DNA from: an uncultured Pelagibacteraceae bacterium
Lineage (GTDB): Bacteria > Pseudomonadota > Alphaproteobacteria > Pelagibacterales > Pelagibacteraceae
Assembly: GCA_902594395.1 (NCBI GenBank)
Contig: CACJLZ010000004.1
Span: forward strand, 1-55,497
DNA: 55,497 nt
Reading direction: 5' to 3'
Each line of letters opens with the position of its first letter. Positions within the stretch are counted from its first letter, which is position 1. Positions 27,594-37,564 of the stretch are shown piece after piece. The translations under genes and the position numbers were made by a program. Below the pieces are notes generated by a model that was not told where the DNA came from, ran no database searches, and saw only the letters and a program-made list of their open reading frames with translations.

Positions 27594-28002
27594 TATCGTC
27601 CTCTATATCTTCAAACTCTCCTTCAATAAAATCATTCTTTTTCATATTTTTATTTTCAAATTTTTTATTAAATTTCCCAAATATCAATTTTCGTGTTATT
27701 GGGATAATTAAGAGAAAACCAATCAAGTCTGTTGCAAATCCAGGTATTATCAAAAGAACAGCTGCAAAGGCTATTGCAGCACCAGAAATTAATTCGTGGG
27801 CTGGAATTTGATTTTTAATTATTTGCATCATTCCTGATCTAAGAGTGTTAATACCCTCGTACTTGGCATAATACACCCCAACAATTGCAGTAAAAAATAC
27901 TAAAAATATAGTGCTAAACGCACCTATTTGAGATCCAATCTTTATAAAAAGGTAAATCTCTACAATTGGGATTAAAATAACGGCTAAAAGTACTGTGTTC
28001 AT
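27577..28002 (-). CDS. fxsA: FxsA family membrane protein
   Basis: A 141-residue inner-membrane protein of the FxsA family (suppressor of F exclusion of phage T7 in E. coli). The N-terminus LAVILIPIVEIYLFIKIGSQIGAFSTI matches the signature. LIPGFATDLIGFLLIIP, with the conserved PGF(A)TD block, lies near residues 86-102, and the tail is acidic. The physiological role is unknown. It is upstream of secB on the same strand and divergent from the Tim44-domain gene, which is the common alphaproteobacterial order. Confidence 0.9.
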   Translation of the reverse strand: MNTVLLAVILIPIVEIYLFIKIGSQIGAFSTIFLVFFTAIVGVYYAKYEGINTLRSGMMQIIKNQIPAHELISGAAIAFAAVLLIIPGFATDLIGFLLIIPITRKLIFGKFNKKFENKNMKKNDFIEGEFEDIEDDNDRKI

Positions 28003-28059
28003 TTGTCTTTAATGTAATTGTTAGTTGAAATTAATCAACATAGTAATTAAGTTCGAGAT

Positions 28060-28656
28060 ATGAATTATAGTTTTGAGTATATCGATATTATTTTATTAGC
28101 AATGATTGCGGGTTTTATCTTTTTAAGGCTTAGAGGCATCCTTGGAAAGAGAACAGGTTTTGAGGGAAAAGCCTCACCTCAGTTTGAGGAAATTTTAAAA
28201 AATATAAATCCTGAAACAAAAGTAAATAAAAAAACTGATTTTGACGAGGATGCAAAAAAAGACTTTTTAAAAGGTGCTAAAATAGCATACGAAACTATTA
28301 TTACAGACTTCGGTGATAGTGATAATAAATTAACAACAAGTAAGCCTTTATTAAGCAATAAAATTTACGATCAGTTTGACGCTGCACTAAAAGAGAGAGG
28401 AAAAAGAGGTCATCTCGCTGAGATCACTTTTATTGGGGTAAATTCAGCGAATATAAAAGAACATAAGTTCTTAGGAAAAATTTTACAAGTAACTGTAGAA
28501 TTCGTAGGAGAGGTAATAACTTGTATAAGGGATAAAGATAAAAAGATAGTTTCTGGAGACCCAGAAAAAATTAAGAAGATTTATGATACCTGGGTATTTT
28601 CAAGAGATACAAGTACTAATAATCCAAATTGGCAGTTAGTTGATACTCTTTCTTAA
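28060..28656 (+). CDS. Tim44/TimA-domain membrane-associated protein
   Basis: A 198-residue protein with one N-terminal membrane segment (IDIILLAMIAGFIFLRLRGILGKRTG) and a C-terminal Tim44-like domain: FLKGAKIAYETIITDF, later KILQVTVEFVGEVITCIRD and DTWVFSRDTSTNNPNWQLVDT. Mitochondrial Tim44 helps import; the alphaproteobacterial version probably acts as a membrane adaptor, but its partner is unknown. It is next to secB and fxsA in many alphaproteobacteria, with the Smr gene immediately after. Confidence 0.88.
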   Translation: MNYSFEYIDIILLAMIAGFIFLRLRGILGKRTGFEGKASPQFEEILKNINPETKVNKKTDFDEDAKKDFLKGAKIAYETIITDFGDSDNKLTTSKPLLSNKIYDQFDAALKERGKRGHLAEITFIGVNSANIKEHKFLGKILQVTVEFVGEVITCIRDKDKKIVSGDPEKIKKIYDTWVFSRDTSTNNPNWQLVDTLS

Positions 28657-29070
28657 TTGAACAGTAATATTTCAGATAAAGATAAAAAGGATTGGAAAGA
28701 CTTTTTAGAAAATAATGAAAATTTACCTAATAAAGATTTAGAAAAAAAAGAGAATAAATTTCATATTACTAAATCATTAGATCTTCATGGTTACACACTT
28801 GATGAAGCAAACAAAAAGGTTGAAAGTTTTATAACTGAGTGTTTTGATCAAAAAGTCTCTAAAGTTATCATAGTTACCGGTAAAGGACTGCATTCTCAAA
28901 ACGACAAAGACCCATATATTTCAAAGAAATTTGGTATTTTAAAAAATTCTGTTCCTGATTTTATTAAAAATAATTCTAGCTTAATGAAAAAAATAAAAAC
29001 TATAACTGATGCCGAAATTGAAGATGGTGGCAGTGGGGCTTTTTATATTTTTTTAAAAAAAAAATTATAA
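28657..29070 (+). CDS. Smr/MutS2-domain protein
   Basis: A 137-residue small protein with a C-terminal Smr domain: [20 protein letters not shown] (the LDxHG motif), [14 protein letters not shown] (TGKG motif), then the [12 protein letters not shown] ending. Smr domains are RNA or DNA nucleases/binders. Translation starts with TTG directly after the stop of the Tim44-domain gene. Alphaproteobacteria keep this gene beside hslU. It ends in a 6-bp overlap with hslU on the other strand. Confidence 0.88.
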   Translation: MNSNISDKDKKDWKDFLENNENLPNKDLEKKENKFHITKSLDLHGYTLDEANKKVESFITECFDQKVSKVIIVTGKGLHSQNDKDPYISKKFGILKNSVPDFIKNNSSLMKKIKTITDAEIEDGGSGAFYIFLKKKL

Positions 29071-30438
29071 AATAAATTTTGATAGATCTGTATCTTTGAC
29101 AAGATTATCAAGATTTTTATCTATATATTCTTTATTTATTGAGATTTTTTCACCAGATCTGTCAGTTGCAGTGAAACTAATTTCATCAAGGATTTTCTCA
29201 ATTATTGTGTGTAATCTTCTAGCACCTATATTTTCAACAGTTGCATTTACTTCTGATGCAATATTTGCGATTGCATCAATTCCATCTTCGGTAAACTCAA
29301 GCTCAACATTCTCAGTCTTTAACAAAGCCACGTACTGTTTAATTAAACTAAAATCAGGTTCTTTAAGAATTCTTTTGAAATCCTCACTTGATAAAGCCTC
29401 TAGCTCAACTCTGATTGGCAGTCTTCCTTGTAACTCGGGAAGTAAATCAGAAGGCTTGGCTAATTGAAAAGCACCAGATGCAATAAATAATATATGGTCA
29501 GTTTTTATAGGTCCATATTTTGTATTAACTGTTGTTCCTTCAATTAAAGGTAATAAATCTCTCTGCACACCTTCTCTAGATACATCTCCGCCAACCCTGT
29601 CTGTCCTTCCAGAAATTTTATCTATTTCATCTAAGAAAACTATTCCATTATTCTCTGTAGAGATCTTTGCAGTTTTAATTATTTTATCCTGTTCAATCAA
29701 CTTATCAGATTCATCATTTATCAAAATTTCGTGAGATTCTTTTACTGTCATTTTTTTCTTTTTTTCCTGCTTACCCATAGACTTTCCAAGCATCTCGCCA
29801 ATATTAATCATTCCTACATTAGCACCAGGCATTCCAGGAATTTCAAATGATGTACTATTACCACCACTTTCACTAACAGCTATTTCTATCTCATTATTAT
29901 CTAAATCTCCGTCTCTAAGTCTTTTTCTAAAGCTTTCTCTTGTAGCAGCACTTGCTTTTTTACCAACTAAAGCATCTAATACTTTTTCTTCAGCTAGCTT
30001 TTGAGCTTTTGCGTAGACCTCTTTTCTTTTTTTAACTTTTTCCATTGAAATTGCTATTTCAATTAAATCTCTGACAATTTGTTCTACATCTCTTCCAACA
30101 TAACCCACCTCAGTGAATCTAGTTGCTTCAACTTTTACAAAAGGAGCTTCTGCTAACTTTGAGAGTCTTCTTGAAATTTCTGTTTTTCCAACCCCTGTTG
30201 GTCCAATCATTAAAATATTTTTAGGTAAAACTTCATTTCTCATTTCACCTTTTAAAGCTTGTCTTCTCCATCTGTTTCGTAAGGCGACAGCAACCGCTCT
30301 TTTAGCTTTATTTTGACCAACAACAAATCTGTCTAATTCAGAGACAATTTCTCTTGGTGACAAAGAGCTTACTAATGAAGCTTCTACTTTTTGCTGATCT
30401 CCTTTAGGATGTAATTGAGTTACGTTTGATTTATCCAT
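29065..30438 (-). CDS. hslU: HslU, ATPase subunit of HslUV protease
   Basis: A 457-residue AAA+ unfoldase that feeds HslV. Walker A is GPTGVGKTE (79-87), the pore-loop GYVG is at 112-115, and Walker B is [12 protein letters not shown]. The I-domain in the middle carries a Gly/Ser/Met-rich loop, and the C-terminus DLSKFIL inserts into HslV. It overlaps hslV by 1 bp, so the two are made together. Confidence 0.97.
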   Translation of the reverse strand: MDKSNVTQLHPKGDQQKVEASLVSSLSPREIVSELDRFVVGQNKAKRAVAVALRNRWRRQALKGEMRNEVLPKNILMIGPTGVGKTEISRRLSKLAEAPFVKVEATRFTEVGYVGRDVEQIVRDLIEIAISMEKVKKRKEVYAKAQKLAEEKVLDALVGKKASAATRESFRKRLRDGDLDNNEIEIAVSESGGNSTSFEIPGMPGANVGMINIGEMLGKSMGKQEKKKKMTVKESHEILINDESDKLIEQDKIIKTAKISTENNGIVFLDEIDKISGRTDRVGGDVSREGVQRDLLPLIEGTTVNTKYGPIKTDHILFIASGAFQLAKPSDLLPELQGRLPIRVELEALSSEDFKRILKEPDFSLIKQYVALLKTENVELEFTEDGIDAIANIASEVNATVENIGARRLHTIIEKILDEISFTATDRSGEKISINKEYIDKNLDNLVKDTDLSKFIL

Positions 30439-30953
30439 TATATTTTTTCAACTTTGACATTTTCATTTGTGAATACGCATATATCAGCTGCGACTTTAAT
30501 AGCTTTTTTTGCAACTTCTTCAGCTGAAATGTTACTTTCCATTAAGACTTTTCCTGCAGCTAAAGCATAATTACCACCAGAGCCAATACCAATAACATCT
30601 CCTTCAGGTTCTAGAACGTCACCAGTACCTGAAATTATATAACTATTTTTTTTGTCACCTACAGCCATTAGCGCCTCTAATCTTCTTAAATATTTATCAG
30701 TTCTCCAATCTTTAGCTAACTCCACAGCAGCTCTAGACAAGTTGCCTGCATGCTTTTCTAATTTTCCTTCTAATCTCTCAAACAATGTTAAAGCATCAGC
30801 TGTTGATCCAGCAAAACCAGCTACAACATCTCTCTTCTCAATTTTTCTGACTTTTGAGGCAGTGCTTTTTACGACAGTATTACCCATGCTTACTTGTCCG
30901 TCACCAGCTACTACCACTTCGTTGTCTTTTCTAACTAACACAATCGTTGTCAT
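30438..30953 (-). CDS. hslV: HslV, peptidase subunit of HslUV protease
   Basis: A 171-residue proteasome-like threonine peptidase. After Met removal the catalytic Thr is N-terminal ([22 protein letters not shown]). The Lys and Ser positions of the family ([20 protein letters not shown]) are kept. It forms hexameric rings with HslU. It is divergent from hisB with a 91-bp gap, the classic alphaproteobacterial hslVU/his arrangement. Confidence 0.97.
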   Translation of the reverse strand: MTTIVLVRKDNEVVVAGDGQVSMGNTVVKSTASKVRKIEKRDVVAGFAGSTADALTLFERLEGKLEKHAGNLSRAAVELAKDWRTDKYLRRLEALMAVGDKKNSYIISGTGDVLEPEGDVIGIGSGGNYALAAGKVLMESNISAEEVAKKAIKVAADICVFTNENVKVEKI

Positions 30954-31044
30954 AGCTTATAAATGGATACTAAATTTGATACTTCAAGCCCAGGTTTAGT
31001 ATTATTGCCATAATTGAATAATATATGTATACCTGTTTTTAATT

Positions 31045-31635
31045 ATGAAGCGTAAAGGTAAAATAAGCAGGAAAACAAAAGAAACAAGCATTAGTGTCGA
31101 TTTAAATATTGATGGTAAAGGTAAATACAAAATTGACACAGGAATAGGTTTTTTAAACCACATGCTTGAACAACTATCTAAGCATTCTTCAATAGACATG
31201 AGTATAAAAGCTAAAGGTGATACTCATATTGATCTACACCACACAACTGAAGATACAGGAATTGCAATTGGTGAAGCTTTAAAAAAAGCTTTGAAAAAAT
31301 CTGTAGGGATCAGAAGGTATGCTCATGCGATGATCCCAATGGATGAAACTCTATCACGTGTTGCAATTGATATTTCAAATAGACCTTATTTAATTTGGAA
31401 AGTGAATTTAAAAGTTGAAAAGCTCGGAGAGATGGATACAGAACTTTTTAAAGAATGGTTTCAAGCATTTTCTCAAGCAGCAGGGATAACTTTACACGTT
31501 GAAAATATTTATGGGGACAATAGTCACCACATTATTGAGTCTTGCTATAAAGGATTAGCAAGGTCTCTAAGAACTGCATTAGAAATAGATCCGAGGAATA
31601 AAAAAACTATTCCTTCTACAAAAGGTTCTTTATAA
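31045..31635 (+). CDS. hisB: Imidazoleglycerol-phosphate dehydratase
   Basis: A 196-residue monofunctional IGP dehydratase (no phosphatase domain), step 6 of histidine synthesis. The Mn-binding histidine motifs DLHHTTED and DNSHHIIES are intact, and [19 protein letters not shown] is the N-terminal block. First gene of hisB-hisH-hisA-hisF-hisE, with 5 bp to hisH. Confidence 0.97.
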   Translation: MKRKGKISRKTKETSISVDLNIDGKGKYKIDTGIGFLNHMLEQLSKHSSIDMSIKAKGDTHIDLHHTTEDTGIAIGEALKKALKKSVGIRRYAHAMIPMDETLSRVAIDISNRPYLIWKVNLKVEKLGEMDTELFKEWFQAFSQAAGITLHVENIYGDNSHHIIESCYKGLARSLRTALEIDPRNKKTIPSTKGSL

Positions 31636-31640
31636 GTTTA

Positions 31641-32267
31641 ATGAACGTCACAATTGTTGATTATAAATCGGGCAATATAAGCTCGGTAATAAACTCTTTT
31701 AAAGAAGTTGCAAAAGATAAAGTAACTATCGAGGTTACCTCAGATTTGAATAAGATAAAATCAAGTGACAAAGTAGTTTTACCAGGGCAGGGCTCATTTA
31801 AAAGTTGTGTGGATGCCTTGAATGAAATTAAAGGTCTCACAGATACTTTAAATGAATTTGCAATAAATTATAAAAAACCTCTACTTGGAATTTGTGTTGG
31901 TTTGCAGATGTTTGCTGATTATGGTTATGAAGAAATTGAAACTAAAGGCTTAGGATGGATTTCAGGAAAAGTTTCAAAAATAGATAATCAGAACGGTAAG
32001 TATAAACTTCCTCATATTGGTTGGAATCAAATCAATATTGTCAAAGATAGTAAAATTTTTAAAGATATAGAAAATAATTCTCATATGTATTTTGTTCATA
32101 GTTATGAGTTTGTTCCAAATGATAAAAAAGTGATTTCAGCAACAACAGATTATTCATCAAATATTGTTTGCTCTGTTGAAAAAGAAAATATTTTTGGAAC
32201 CCAATTTCATCCAGAGAAGAGTGATAGGATTGGGCTTAAAATAATTGATAATTTTATAAGTTTGTAA
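31641..32267 (+). CDS. hisH: Imidazole glycerol phosphate synthase, glutaminase HisH
   Basis: A 208-residue glutaminase that channels ammonia to HisF. The nucleophile is Cys85 in LGICVGLQM, the His-Glu pair is in GTQFHPEKS near the end, and PGQGSF is the oxyanion loop. It sits between hisB and hisA with almost no spacing, as usual. Confidence 0.96.
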   Translation: MNVTIVDYKSGNISSVINSFKEVAKDKVTIEVTSDLNKIKSSDKVVLPGQGSFKSCVDALNEIKGLTDTLNEFAINYKKPLLGICVGLQMFADYGYEEIETKGLGWISGKVSKIDNQNGKYKLPHIGWNQINIVKDSKIFKDIENNSHMYFVHSYEFVPNDKKVISATTDYSSNIVCSVEKENIFGTQFHPEKSDRIGLKIIDNFISL

Positions 32268-32268
32268 A

Positions 32269-32985
32269 ATGAAAATATTTCCTGCAATAGATATTAAAGA
32301 TAAAAAGTGTGTAAGATTAGTTAAAGGAGATTTTGATAATAAAACTGAGTATGAAATGTCTCCAATTGAACAAGCAGAAAAATATAAAGATCATGGATTT
32401 AAAAATTTACACATAGTTGATTTAGATGGTGCTTTAACTGGTGAAACAGTAAATTTAGGCATTATTCAGGATATAATTGGTAAATTTAATTTAAAAGTTG
32501 AGGTAGGTGGTGGTATTAGAAATTCTGAGAGTATTCAAAAATACATTGATGCTGGTGTAGAGAAAGTCATTCTTGGAAGTGCCGCTATTAAAGATAAGAA
32601 CTTTTTAAAAGAATCTTGTGAAAAATTTCCAAATAAAATTGCATTAGGTTTAGATGCTAAAGACGGGTATTTGTCAGTATCTGGATGGAAAGAAAGTTCT
32701 AATCAATTAACTTTAAAGTATTTAAAAGAGGTCAATGATTATGGTGTTAGTAGACTAATTTATACTGATATTGAAAAAGATGGTATGAAGCAAAGTCCAA
32801 ATTTTAATGAAACAATAAAAGTTGCCACGATGTCAAAGTGTCCTGTAATTATATCAGGTGGTGTTTCATCAATAGATGATATTAAAAAAGCGAGGAATTT
32901 AAAAAATGTTGAGGGTATAATAGTTGGTAAAGCTATTTATGATGGTGATATAAAATTAGAGGAACTAGTGAAAGAAGATGCTTAA
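32269..32985 (+). CDS. hisA: ProFAR isomerase HisA
   Basis: A 238-residue (beta/alpha)8 barrel that isomerises ProFAR to PRFAR. The N-terminal [18 protein letters not shown] includes the catalytic Asp, EVGGGIRN is the first phosphate loop, and [12 protein letters not shown] the second; DIEKDGM carries the other Asp. It overlaps hisF by 8 bp. Confidence 0.96.
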   Translation: MKIFPAIDIKDKKCVRLVKGDFDNKTEYEMSPIEQAEKYKDHGFKNLHIVDLDGALTGETVNLGIIQDIIGKFNLKVEVGGGIRNSESIQKYIDAGVEKVILGSAAIKDKNFLKESCEKFPNKIALGLDAKDGYLSVSGWKESSNQLTLKYLKEVNDYGVSRLIYTDIEKDGMKQSPNFNETIKVATMSKCPVIISGGVSSIDDIKKARNLKNVEGIIVGKAIYDGDIKLEELVKEDA

Positions 32986-33733
32986 AAATAGAATAATACC
33001 TTGTTTAGATGTCAAAAATGGTCGGGTTGTTAAGGGGATTAACTTTGTTGATCTTAAAGATGCAGGAGATCCTGTGGAACAAGCAAAAATTTATAGTGAT
33101 GGTGGAGCAGATGAAATTTGTTTTTTAGATATTACTGCTTCAAATGAAAATAGAGATACTATTTATGATGTTGTGGAGAAAACTTCAAAAAAATGTTTTG
33201 TGCCATTAACTGTAGGAGGTGGCGTTAGAAGTGTTGAAGATATTAACAAATTACTTAATTGTGGAGCAGATAAAGTTTCCATTAACACTGCAGCAGTTGA
33301 AAATCCAAAAGTAGTTGCAGAAAGTTCAAAAAAATTTGGATCTCAATGTATTGTAGTTGCAATTGATGCAAAAAAAAACGAAGATAAGTGGGAAGTGTTT
33401 ACTCACGGAGGAAGAAATAATAGTGGTATTGATGCGTTGGAGTACGCTGAACAAATGGAAAAAAACGGTGCTGGGGAGTTATTAGTAACCTCTATGGATA
33501 GAGATGGAACCCAAGTAGGTTATGATATTGATCTTATGTCTAAAATTTCATCTAAAGTAAATATTCCAGTTATTGCATCTGGCGGGGTGGGTAATTTAGA
33601 TCACCTAGTGGACGGAATTAAATTAGGAAAAGCTAGTGCAGTTTTGGCAGCTTCTATATTTCATTATGGAAAACACTCGGTAAAAGAAGCCAAGGATTAT
33701 TTGGCTTCAAAAGGAATACCTGTTAGAATTTAA
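32978..33733 (+). CDS. hisF: Imidazole glycerol phosphate synthase, cyclase HisF
   Basis: A 251-residue barrel that makes IGP and AICAR from PRFAR and ammonia from HisH. The start [19 protein letters not shown] has the catalytic Asp, FLDITAS follows, and [13 protein letters not shown] and ASGGVG are the phosphate loops. DRDGT carries the second catalytic Asp. The AICAR product links to purH, encoded later in this window. Confidence 0.97.
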   Translation: MLKNRIIPCLDVKNGRVVKGINFVDLKDAGDPVEQAKIYSDGGADEICFLDITASNENRDTIYDVVEKTSKKCFVPLTVGGGVRSVEDINKLLNCGADKVSINTAAVENPKVVAESSKKFGSQCIVVAIDAKKNEDKWEVFTHGGRNNSGIDALEYAEQMEKNGAGELLVTSMDRDGTQVGYDIDLMSKISSKVNIPVIASGGVGNLDHLVDGIKLGKASAVLAASIFHYGKHSVKEAKDYLASKGIPVRI

Positions 33734-33734
33734 T

Positions 33735-34007
33735 ATGCTCAATACTTTAGAAAGCTTATTTAATCTTGCAAGAGAGAGGAAAAAAACTCCAATAGATGGT
33801 TCTTATACTAATAAATTACTTAGTGATAAATCTTTGAGCAAAGAAAAGATCCTAGAGGAAATTAATGAACTTATTGAGGCAGTAGAAAAAAATTCAAATA
33901 AAATTCATGAGGCAGCTGATGTTTTCTATCATTTGATAATGTATCTAGAGGCAAATGATGTGAAAGTTGAGGATGTAATGGAAGAGCTAAACAAAAGAAA
34001 AAAATGA
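33735..34007 (+). CDS. hisE: Phosphoribosyl-ATP pyrophosphatase
   Basis: A 90-residue MazG-fold enzyme hydrolysing PR-ATP to PR-AMP. The metal-binding pattern EKILEEINELIEAVE plus HEAADVFYHLIMYLE is characteristic. It is shorter than many HisE (about 105) but keeps the core helices. It overlaps the HIT gene by 4 bp, so hisE is followed without a break by a non-histidine gene. Confidence 0.93.
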   Translation: MLNTLESLFNLARERKKTPIDGSYTNKLLSDKSLSKEKILEEINELIEAVEKNSNKIHEAADVFYHLIMYLEANDVKVEDVMEELNKRKK

Positions 34008-34369
34008 GCTACGATGATAATAATATTTTTGCTAAAATCTTAAGGGGAGAAATTCCTTGTAAGAAGATTTACGAAGATGATCACGTCTTGTCATTTCATG
34101 ATATTAACCCACAAAAAAAAATTCATGCGCTGGTAATACCAAAAGGAAAATATATTGACCTCGATGATTTTAGTCAAAAAGCCTCTCCAGAGGAAATGGT
34201 AGGTTTATTAAAGGGTATAAATTTAGTTGCAAAAAAACTTGGTATATCAGTAGATGGTGGTAAAGGTTATCGCGCTTTAGCTAATATTTCTGAACACGGC
34301 GGTCAAGAGGTACCTCATTTACATTTTCATCTATTTGGAGGTGAAAAAGTTGGAAAGATGGTGGAGTGA
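34004..34369 (+). CDS. HIT/HINT-family nucleotide hydrolase
   Basis: A 121-residue HINT-like protein. The N-terminal NIFAKILRGEIPCKKIYEDDHVLSF and the catalytic histidine triad HLHFHLFGG near the C-terminus are clear. Such proteins hydrolyse purine nucleoside phosphoramidates and related nucleotide conjugates. It is coupled to hisE upstream (4 bp) and to a GNAT gene downstream (4 bp), so it is read as part of the his operon. Confidence 0.93.
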   Translation: MSYDDNNIFAKILRGEIPCKKIYEDDHVLSFHDINPQKKIHALVIPKGKYIDLDDFSQKASPEEMVGLLKGINLVAKKLGISVDGGKGYRALANISEHGGQEVPHLHFHLFGGEKVGKMVE

Positions 34370-34869
34370 GCACTAAAGTTGAAAGAAATTATTTAGAAAT
34401 CAATTCACTTAAAGACTTAAAAAAATCAAAATTTTCACCAGATGATTGTTTAATTGATCTTAGTGATCCAACAGATTTTCAAATAAATAAGTTTTTTTAT
34501 AAAAGCATCGGTAAAGAACATCGATGGACAGATCGATTAGTTTGGTCAGATAAACAGTGGAGGGAATATATTTCTGATCAAAAGGTAAAAACCTATATTC
34601 TTAAAAAAGCTGACGATATGGCTGGATATTTTGAACTTATTTTCCATCAGGAAAAAAAAGAGACAGAAATTGCTTATCTGGGTTTACTAAAAGAATATCA
34701 AAATAAAAAATTAGGCTCCTTACTTTTGACATCGGCTATAAAAAATTCTTTTTCAGAAAATACCAAAAGAGTATGGGTACATACTTGCTCTTTAGATCAT
34801 AAAAATGCATTAAATAATTATATTTCAAGGGGTATGAGAATTTATAAAACGGAGACCGTTTCAATTTAA
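34366..34869 (+). CDS. GNAT-family N-acetyltransferase
   Basis: A 167-residue protein starting at a GTG that overlaps the HIT stop. The GNAT fold is suggested by AGYFELIFHQEKKETEIAYLGLLKEYQNKKLGSLLL, with the acetyl-CoA loop Q-N-K-K-L-G-S, and by VWVHTCSLDHKNALNNYISRGM. The acceptor is unknown. It ends 4 bp inside the 3' end of lolA on the other strand. Relatives carry a similar gene after the his operon in SAR11, but I cannot assign a substrate. Confidence 0.8.
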   Translation: MSTKVERNYLEINSLKDLKKSKFSPDDCLIDLSDPTDFQINKFFYKSIGKEHRWTDRLVWSDKQWREYISDQKVKTYILKKADDMAGYFELIFHQEKKETEIAYLGLLKEYQNKKLGSLLLTSAIKNSFSENTKRVWVHTCSLDHKNALNNYISRGMRIYKTETVSI

Positions 34870-35417
34870 TTTTGTTGAGGTAAAACAAATAAATTATCAT
34901 TTAATTTTTGATTTTTTTTAATCGAATCTAAAAAAGTGATACTAAGATTTTGATAGATATCTGTAGTTTGCCAACCGATCAAATCAAGAGTATTATAATC
35001 AAAGAAAATATTCACTTCAAAATCTTCTTCAAAAAACTTAAAATTTACAAATTTATTATCAAGGATTCTCTCATTTAAATTTTTGATCTTATTAATTAAA
35101 AATCTTTTATTTAATATTAGATTTAATGGTGTTCGTTCGAGAGGATATAGGTAATAGCTACTATTAGTTTTTATAACTATAGATTTTCCATTGGAAACTA
35201 AAATTTTGTTATTTTTTAAATTATATTTACAAAATATTTTTTGAGGGTATGAAAGAGCACAATGACCATTTTCTGTTTTACCATTAACGTTTTGCTCAAA
35301 GTTAAAGGTCAAGTTATTAGTAGTTTCTAAATTTTGAATAATTTTTTCTTTAATATTTGCTGAAGCCTCAACAATTGAAAAAAAAAGAAATAAAAAAATT
35401 AATTTATTAATCATCAA
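34866..35417 (-). CDS. lolA: Outer-membrane lipoprotein carrier LolA
   Basis: A 183-residue periplasmic protein with a signal peptide (MINKLIFLFLFFSIVEASA) and a beta-rich LolA/LolB-like body: LTFNFEQNVNGKTENGHCALSYPQKIFCKY and GKSIVIKTNSSYYLYPLERTPL. LolA ferries lipoproteins from LolCDE to the outer membrane, fitting the lptE and DUF3576 lipoproteins here. It overlaps ftsK by 4 bp; ftsK-lolA is a conserved pair. The sequence is divergent, so the call rests on fold pattern and position. Confidence 0.85.
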   Translation of the reverse strand: MMINKLIFLFLFFSIVEASANIKEKIIQNLETTNNLTFNFEQNVNGKTENGHCALSYPQKIFCKYNLKNNKILVSNGKSIVIKTNSSYYLYPLERTPLNLILNKRFLINKIKNLNERILDNKFVNFKFFEEDFEVNIFFDYNTLDLIGWQTTDIYQNLSITFLDSIKKNQKLNDNLFVLPQQN

Positions 35418-37534
35418 AGAACATCACGTTTTCCTACATGATTGGCCTTACTCACAATTCCCTCCTCTTCCATCATATCAATTATTCTTGCTGCTCGATT
35501 GTATCCAATTTGTAGTTTTCTTTGTAAAAAAGACGTTGATGCTTTTCCTTCAGATTTTATTATCTCCACAGCTTTTTGATAAAGCTCATCTTTATCACTT
35601 ATATTTTTGGATCCATCACCTAATTCTTTTTCATCTGCAAAATTTAAAATTTCATCCACATAATCAGGTTCTGCTTGAGACCTTAAAGAATTATTAATAT
35701 TTTCAATCTCATTGTCAGATACAAAAGGTGCATGTATTCTTATAACTCTATTAGCAGATGACATATATAACATGTCACCTTTACCTAATAATTGCTCAGC
35801 ACCTTGTTCTCCTAATATGGTTCTACTGTCTATTTTAGATGTCACTTGGAAAGATATTCTTGTAGGAAAGTTTGCCTTAATCGTTCCTGTAATTACGTCA
35901 ACACTAGGTCTTTGAGTAGCCATGATAATGTGTATACCAGCTGCCCTAGCCATTTGAGACAATTTTTGAATATAGTTTTCAATTTCTTTTCCAGCAACCA
36001 ACATCAAATCTGACATTTCATCGACCACTACGACTATATAGGGCATTGGAAGTTTATGTTTTGAGTTGTAACCATCTATATTTCTTACTCCTTCTTTTGT
36101 CATAAGTCTGTATCTACTTTCCATCTCTTTAACCACCCAGCCTAAAACTGAGGCAGCTTTTTTTGCTTCAGTTATCACTGGGCACAAAAGGTGAGGCACA
36201 CCTTCATATGTTGATAGTTCAAGCATTTTAGGATCAATCAAAATAAATTTACATCTCTCAGGAGTATGACGGTAAAGCAGTGACAATATTATTGTGTTGA
36301 TGCAAACAGACTTTCCAGATCCAGTTGTTCCAGCTATTAATAAATGAGGCATTGAGGATAAATCTCCAACTATTGGATTTCCAGAAATACTTTTACCTAA
36401 AGCGATCGGTAATTTAATTTCTTTTTTCTTAAAGTCGGAGTTTTTTAATATCTCACTCAAATAAACATTTTCTCTTGATGAATTAGGTAATTCAATTCCA
36501 ACAGTGTTACTTCCTGGAATGGTTGAAATTCTTGCTGATTCAGAACTAGTGTTTCTCGCGATATCGTCAGATAGATTTATAATCTTTGAAACCTTTACAC
36601 CAGCAGCGGGTTCAAATTCATTCAACGTAACGACCGGTCCGTGACTAATTTTTTTGATTTTTCCATTAACACCAAAGTCTAATAATATTTTTTCTAAAAA
36701 TTCAGGATTGCTTGATTGGTTTTTTTCAGAATTTTCTCTTTCCTTTTTAGATGGAATTTTAAGTAAATCTAGGCTAGGCAATTTAAATTTTTGTATTTCA
36801 GTTTTTTTTAGTTCATCAGCTTTTATAAAGGGTAAATCCTCTTGGATTAAATTTTTAATTTCTTCTTGTGGAATATATTCATTAATAACCTCACTTTTAT
36901 CCGTATAATTTTTATTACTTTTGGAATTGAGAAAATTAATTTTTTTAAGAAAATTAAAAAATTTCTTAAGACTAAAATTTACACTAAGTAAAAAAAGCAC
37001 AACTGTTAAGATGATTAAAAAATAATAGGATATATTTTCATTTAAATTTAATAAACTTTTGAAAAAATTTTCATTTAAATAGTTTCCAATAAAACCCCCG
37101 TTACCATTAATAAAAAGGGCAAAAGTGGTATTATAAAAATGGTTTAAAAATACTGATCCAAAAATTGAATATAAAATTGAATAAAAAATATTTTCAATTA
37201 TTAAAAAGAAATCTTTTCTTATAATAATATTTATGCCATTAAAAATTAGAGTTAATGAAACTAAATAAGAGATTAAACCGATTGATTGAAAAAAAATATC
37301 GGAAATATAACTTCCCCTAAAACCCAAAAGATTTCTGATTTCTGTATTCTCAGGAAATATAAAATTTGGATCCTCTGGAGAATATGAAACTAATGAGACA
37401 ACCAAAAATATACCAGCAGATAATATTAGAAAACCAAATATTTCTGTTAACCTTTTAGCAATAAAAAGAAGAGTTATATTAACAATTTTTTTTATGTTCA
37501 TATTAAGTGAATCAAATTTATCACTTTGTATCAT
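35414..37534 (-). CDS. ftsK: DNA translocase FtsK
   Basis: A 706-residue division-site DNA pump. It has an N-terminal membrane domain with about four hydrophobic helices, a short Lys-rich linker, and a RecA-like motor with Walker A AGTTGSGKSV near residue 400 and Walker B YIVVVVDEMSDLM. A C-terminal winged-helix gamma domain (FLQRKLQIGYNRAARIIDMM) reads KOPS and activates XerD. The linker is short compared with E. coli. The ATG at 37534 is used; an internal ATG at 37501 is also possible. Confidence 0.95.
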   Translation of the reverse strand: MIQSDKFDSLNMNIKKIVNITLLFIAKRLTEIFGFLILSAGIFLVVSLVSYSPEDPNFIFPENTEIRNLLGFRGSYISDIFFQSIGLISYLVSLTLIFNGINIIIRKDFFLIIENIFYSILYSIFGSVFLNHFYNTTFALFINGNGGFIGNYLNENFFKSLLNLNENISYYFLIILTVVLFLLSVNFSLKKFFNFLKKINFLNSKSNKNYTDKSEVINEYIPQEEIKNLIQEDLPFIKADELKKTEIQKFKLPSLDLLKIPSKKERENSEKNQSSNPEFLEKILLDFGVNGKIKKISHGPVVTLNEFEPAAGVKVSKIINLSDDIARNTSSESARISTIPGSNTVGIELPNSSRENVYLSEILKNSDFKKKEIKLPIALGKSISGNPIVGDLSSMPHLLIAGTTGSGKSVCINTIILSLLYRHTPERCKFILIDPKMLELSTYEGVPHLLCPVITEAKKAASVLGWVVKEMESRYRLMTKEGVRNIDGYNSKHKLPMPYIVVVVDEMSDLMLVAGKEIENYIQKLSQMARAAGIHIIMATQRPSVDVITGTIKANFPTRISFQVTSKIDSRTILGEQGAEQLLGKGDMLYMSSANRVIRIHAPFVSDNEIENINNSLRSQAEPDYVDEILNFADEKELGDGSKNISDKDELYQKAVEIIKSEGKASTSFLQRKLQIGYNRAARIIDMMEEEGIVSKANHVGKRDVL

Positions 37535-37564
37535 CTAATTTTTCTTGTTAAAATTAAATTTATT

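Noticed and set aside
34366..34869. GNAT gene as a toxin-antitoxin component
   Set aside because: There is no small partner gene. It is translationally coupled to a HIT gene and looks like an ordinary acetyltransferase.
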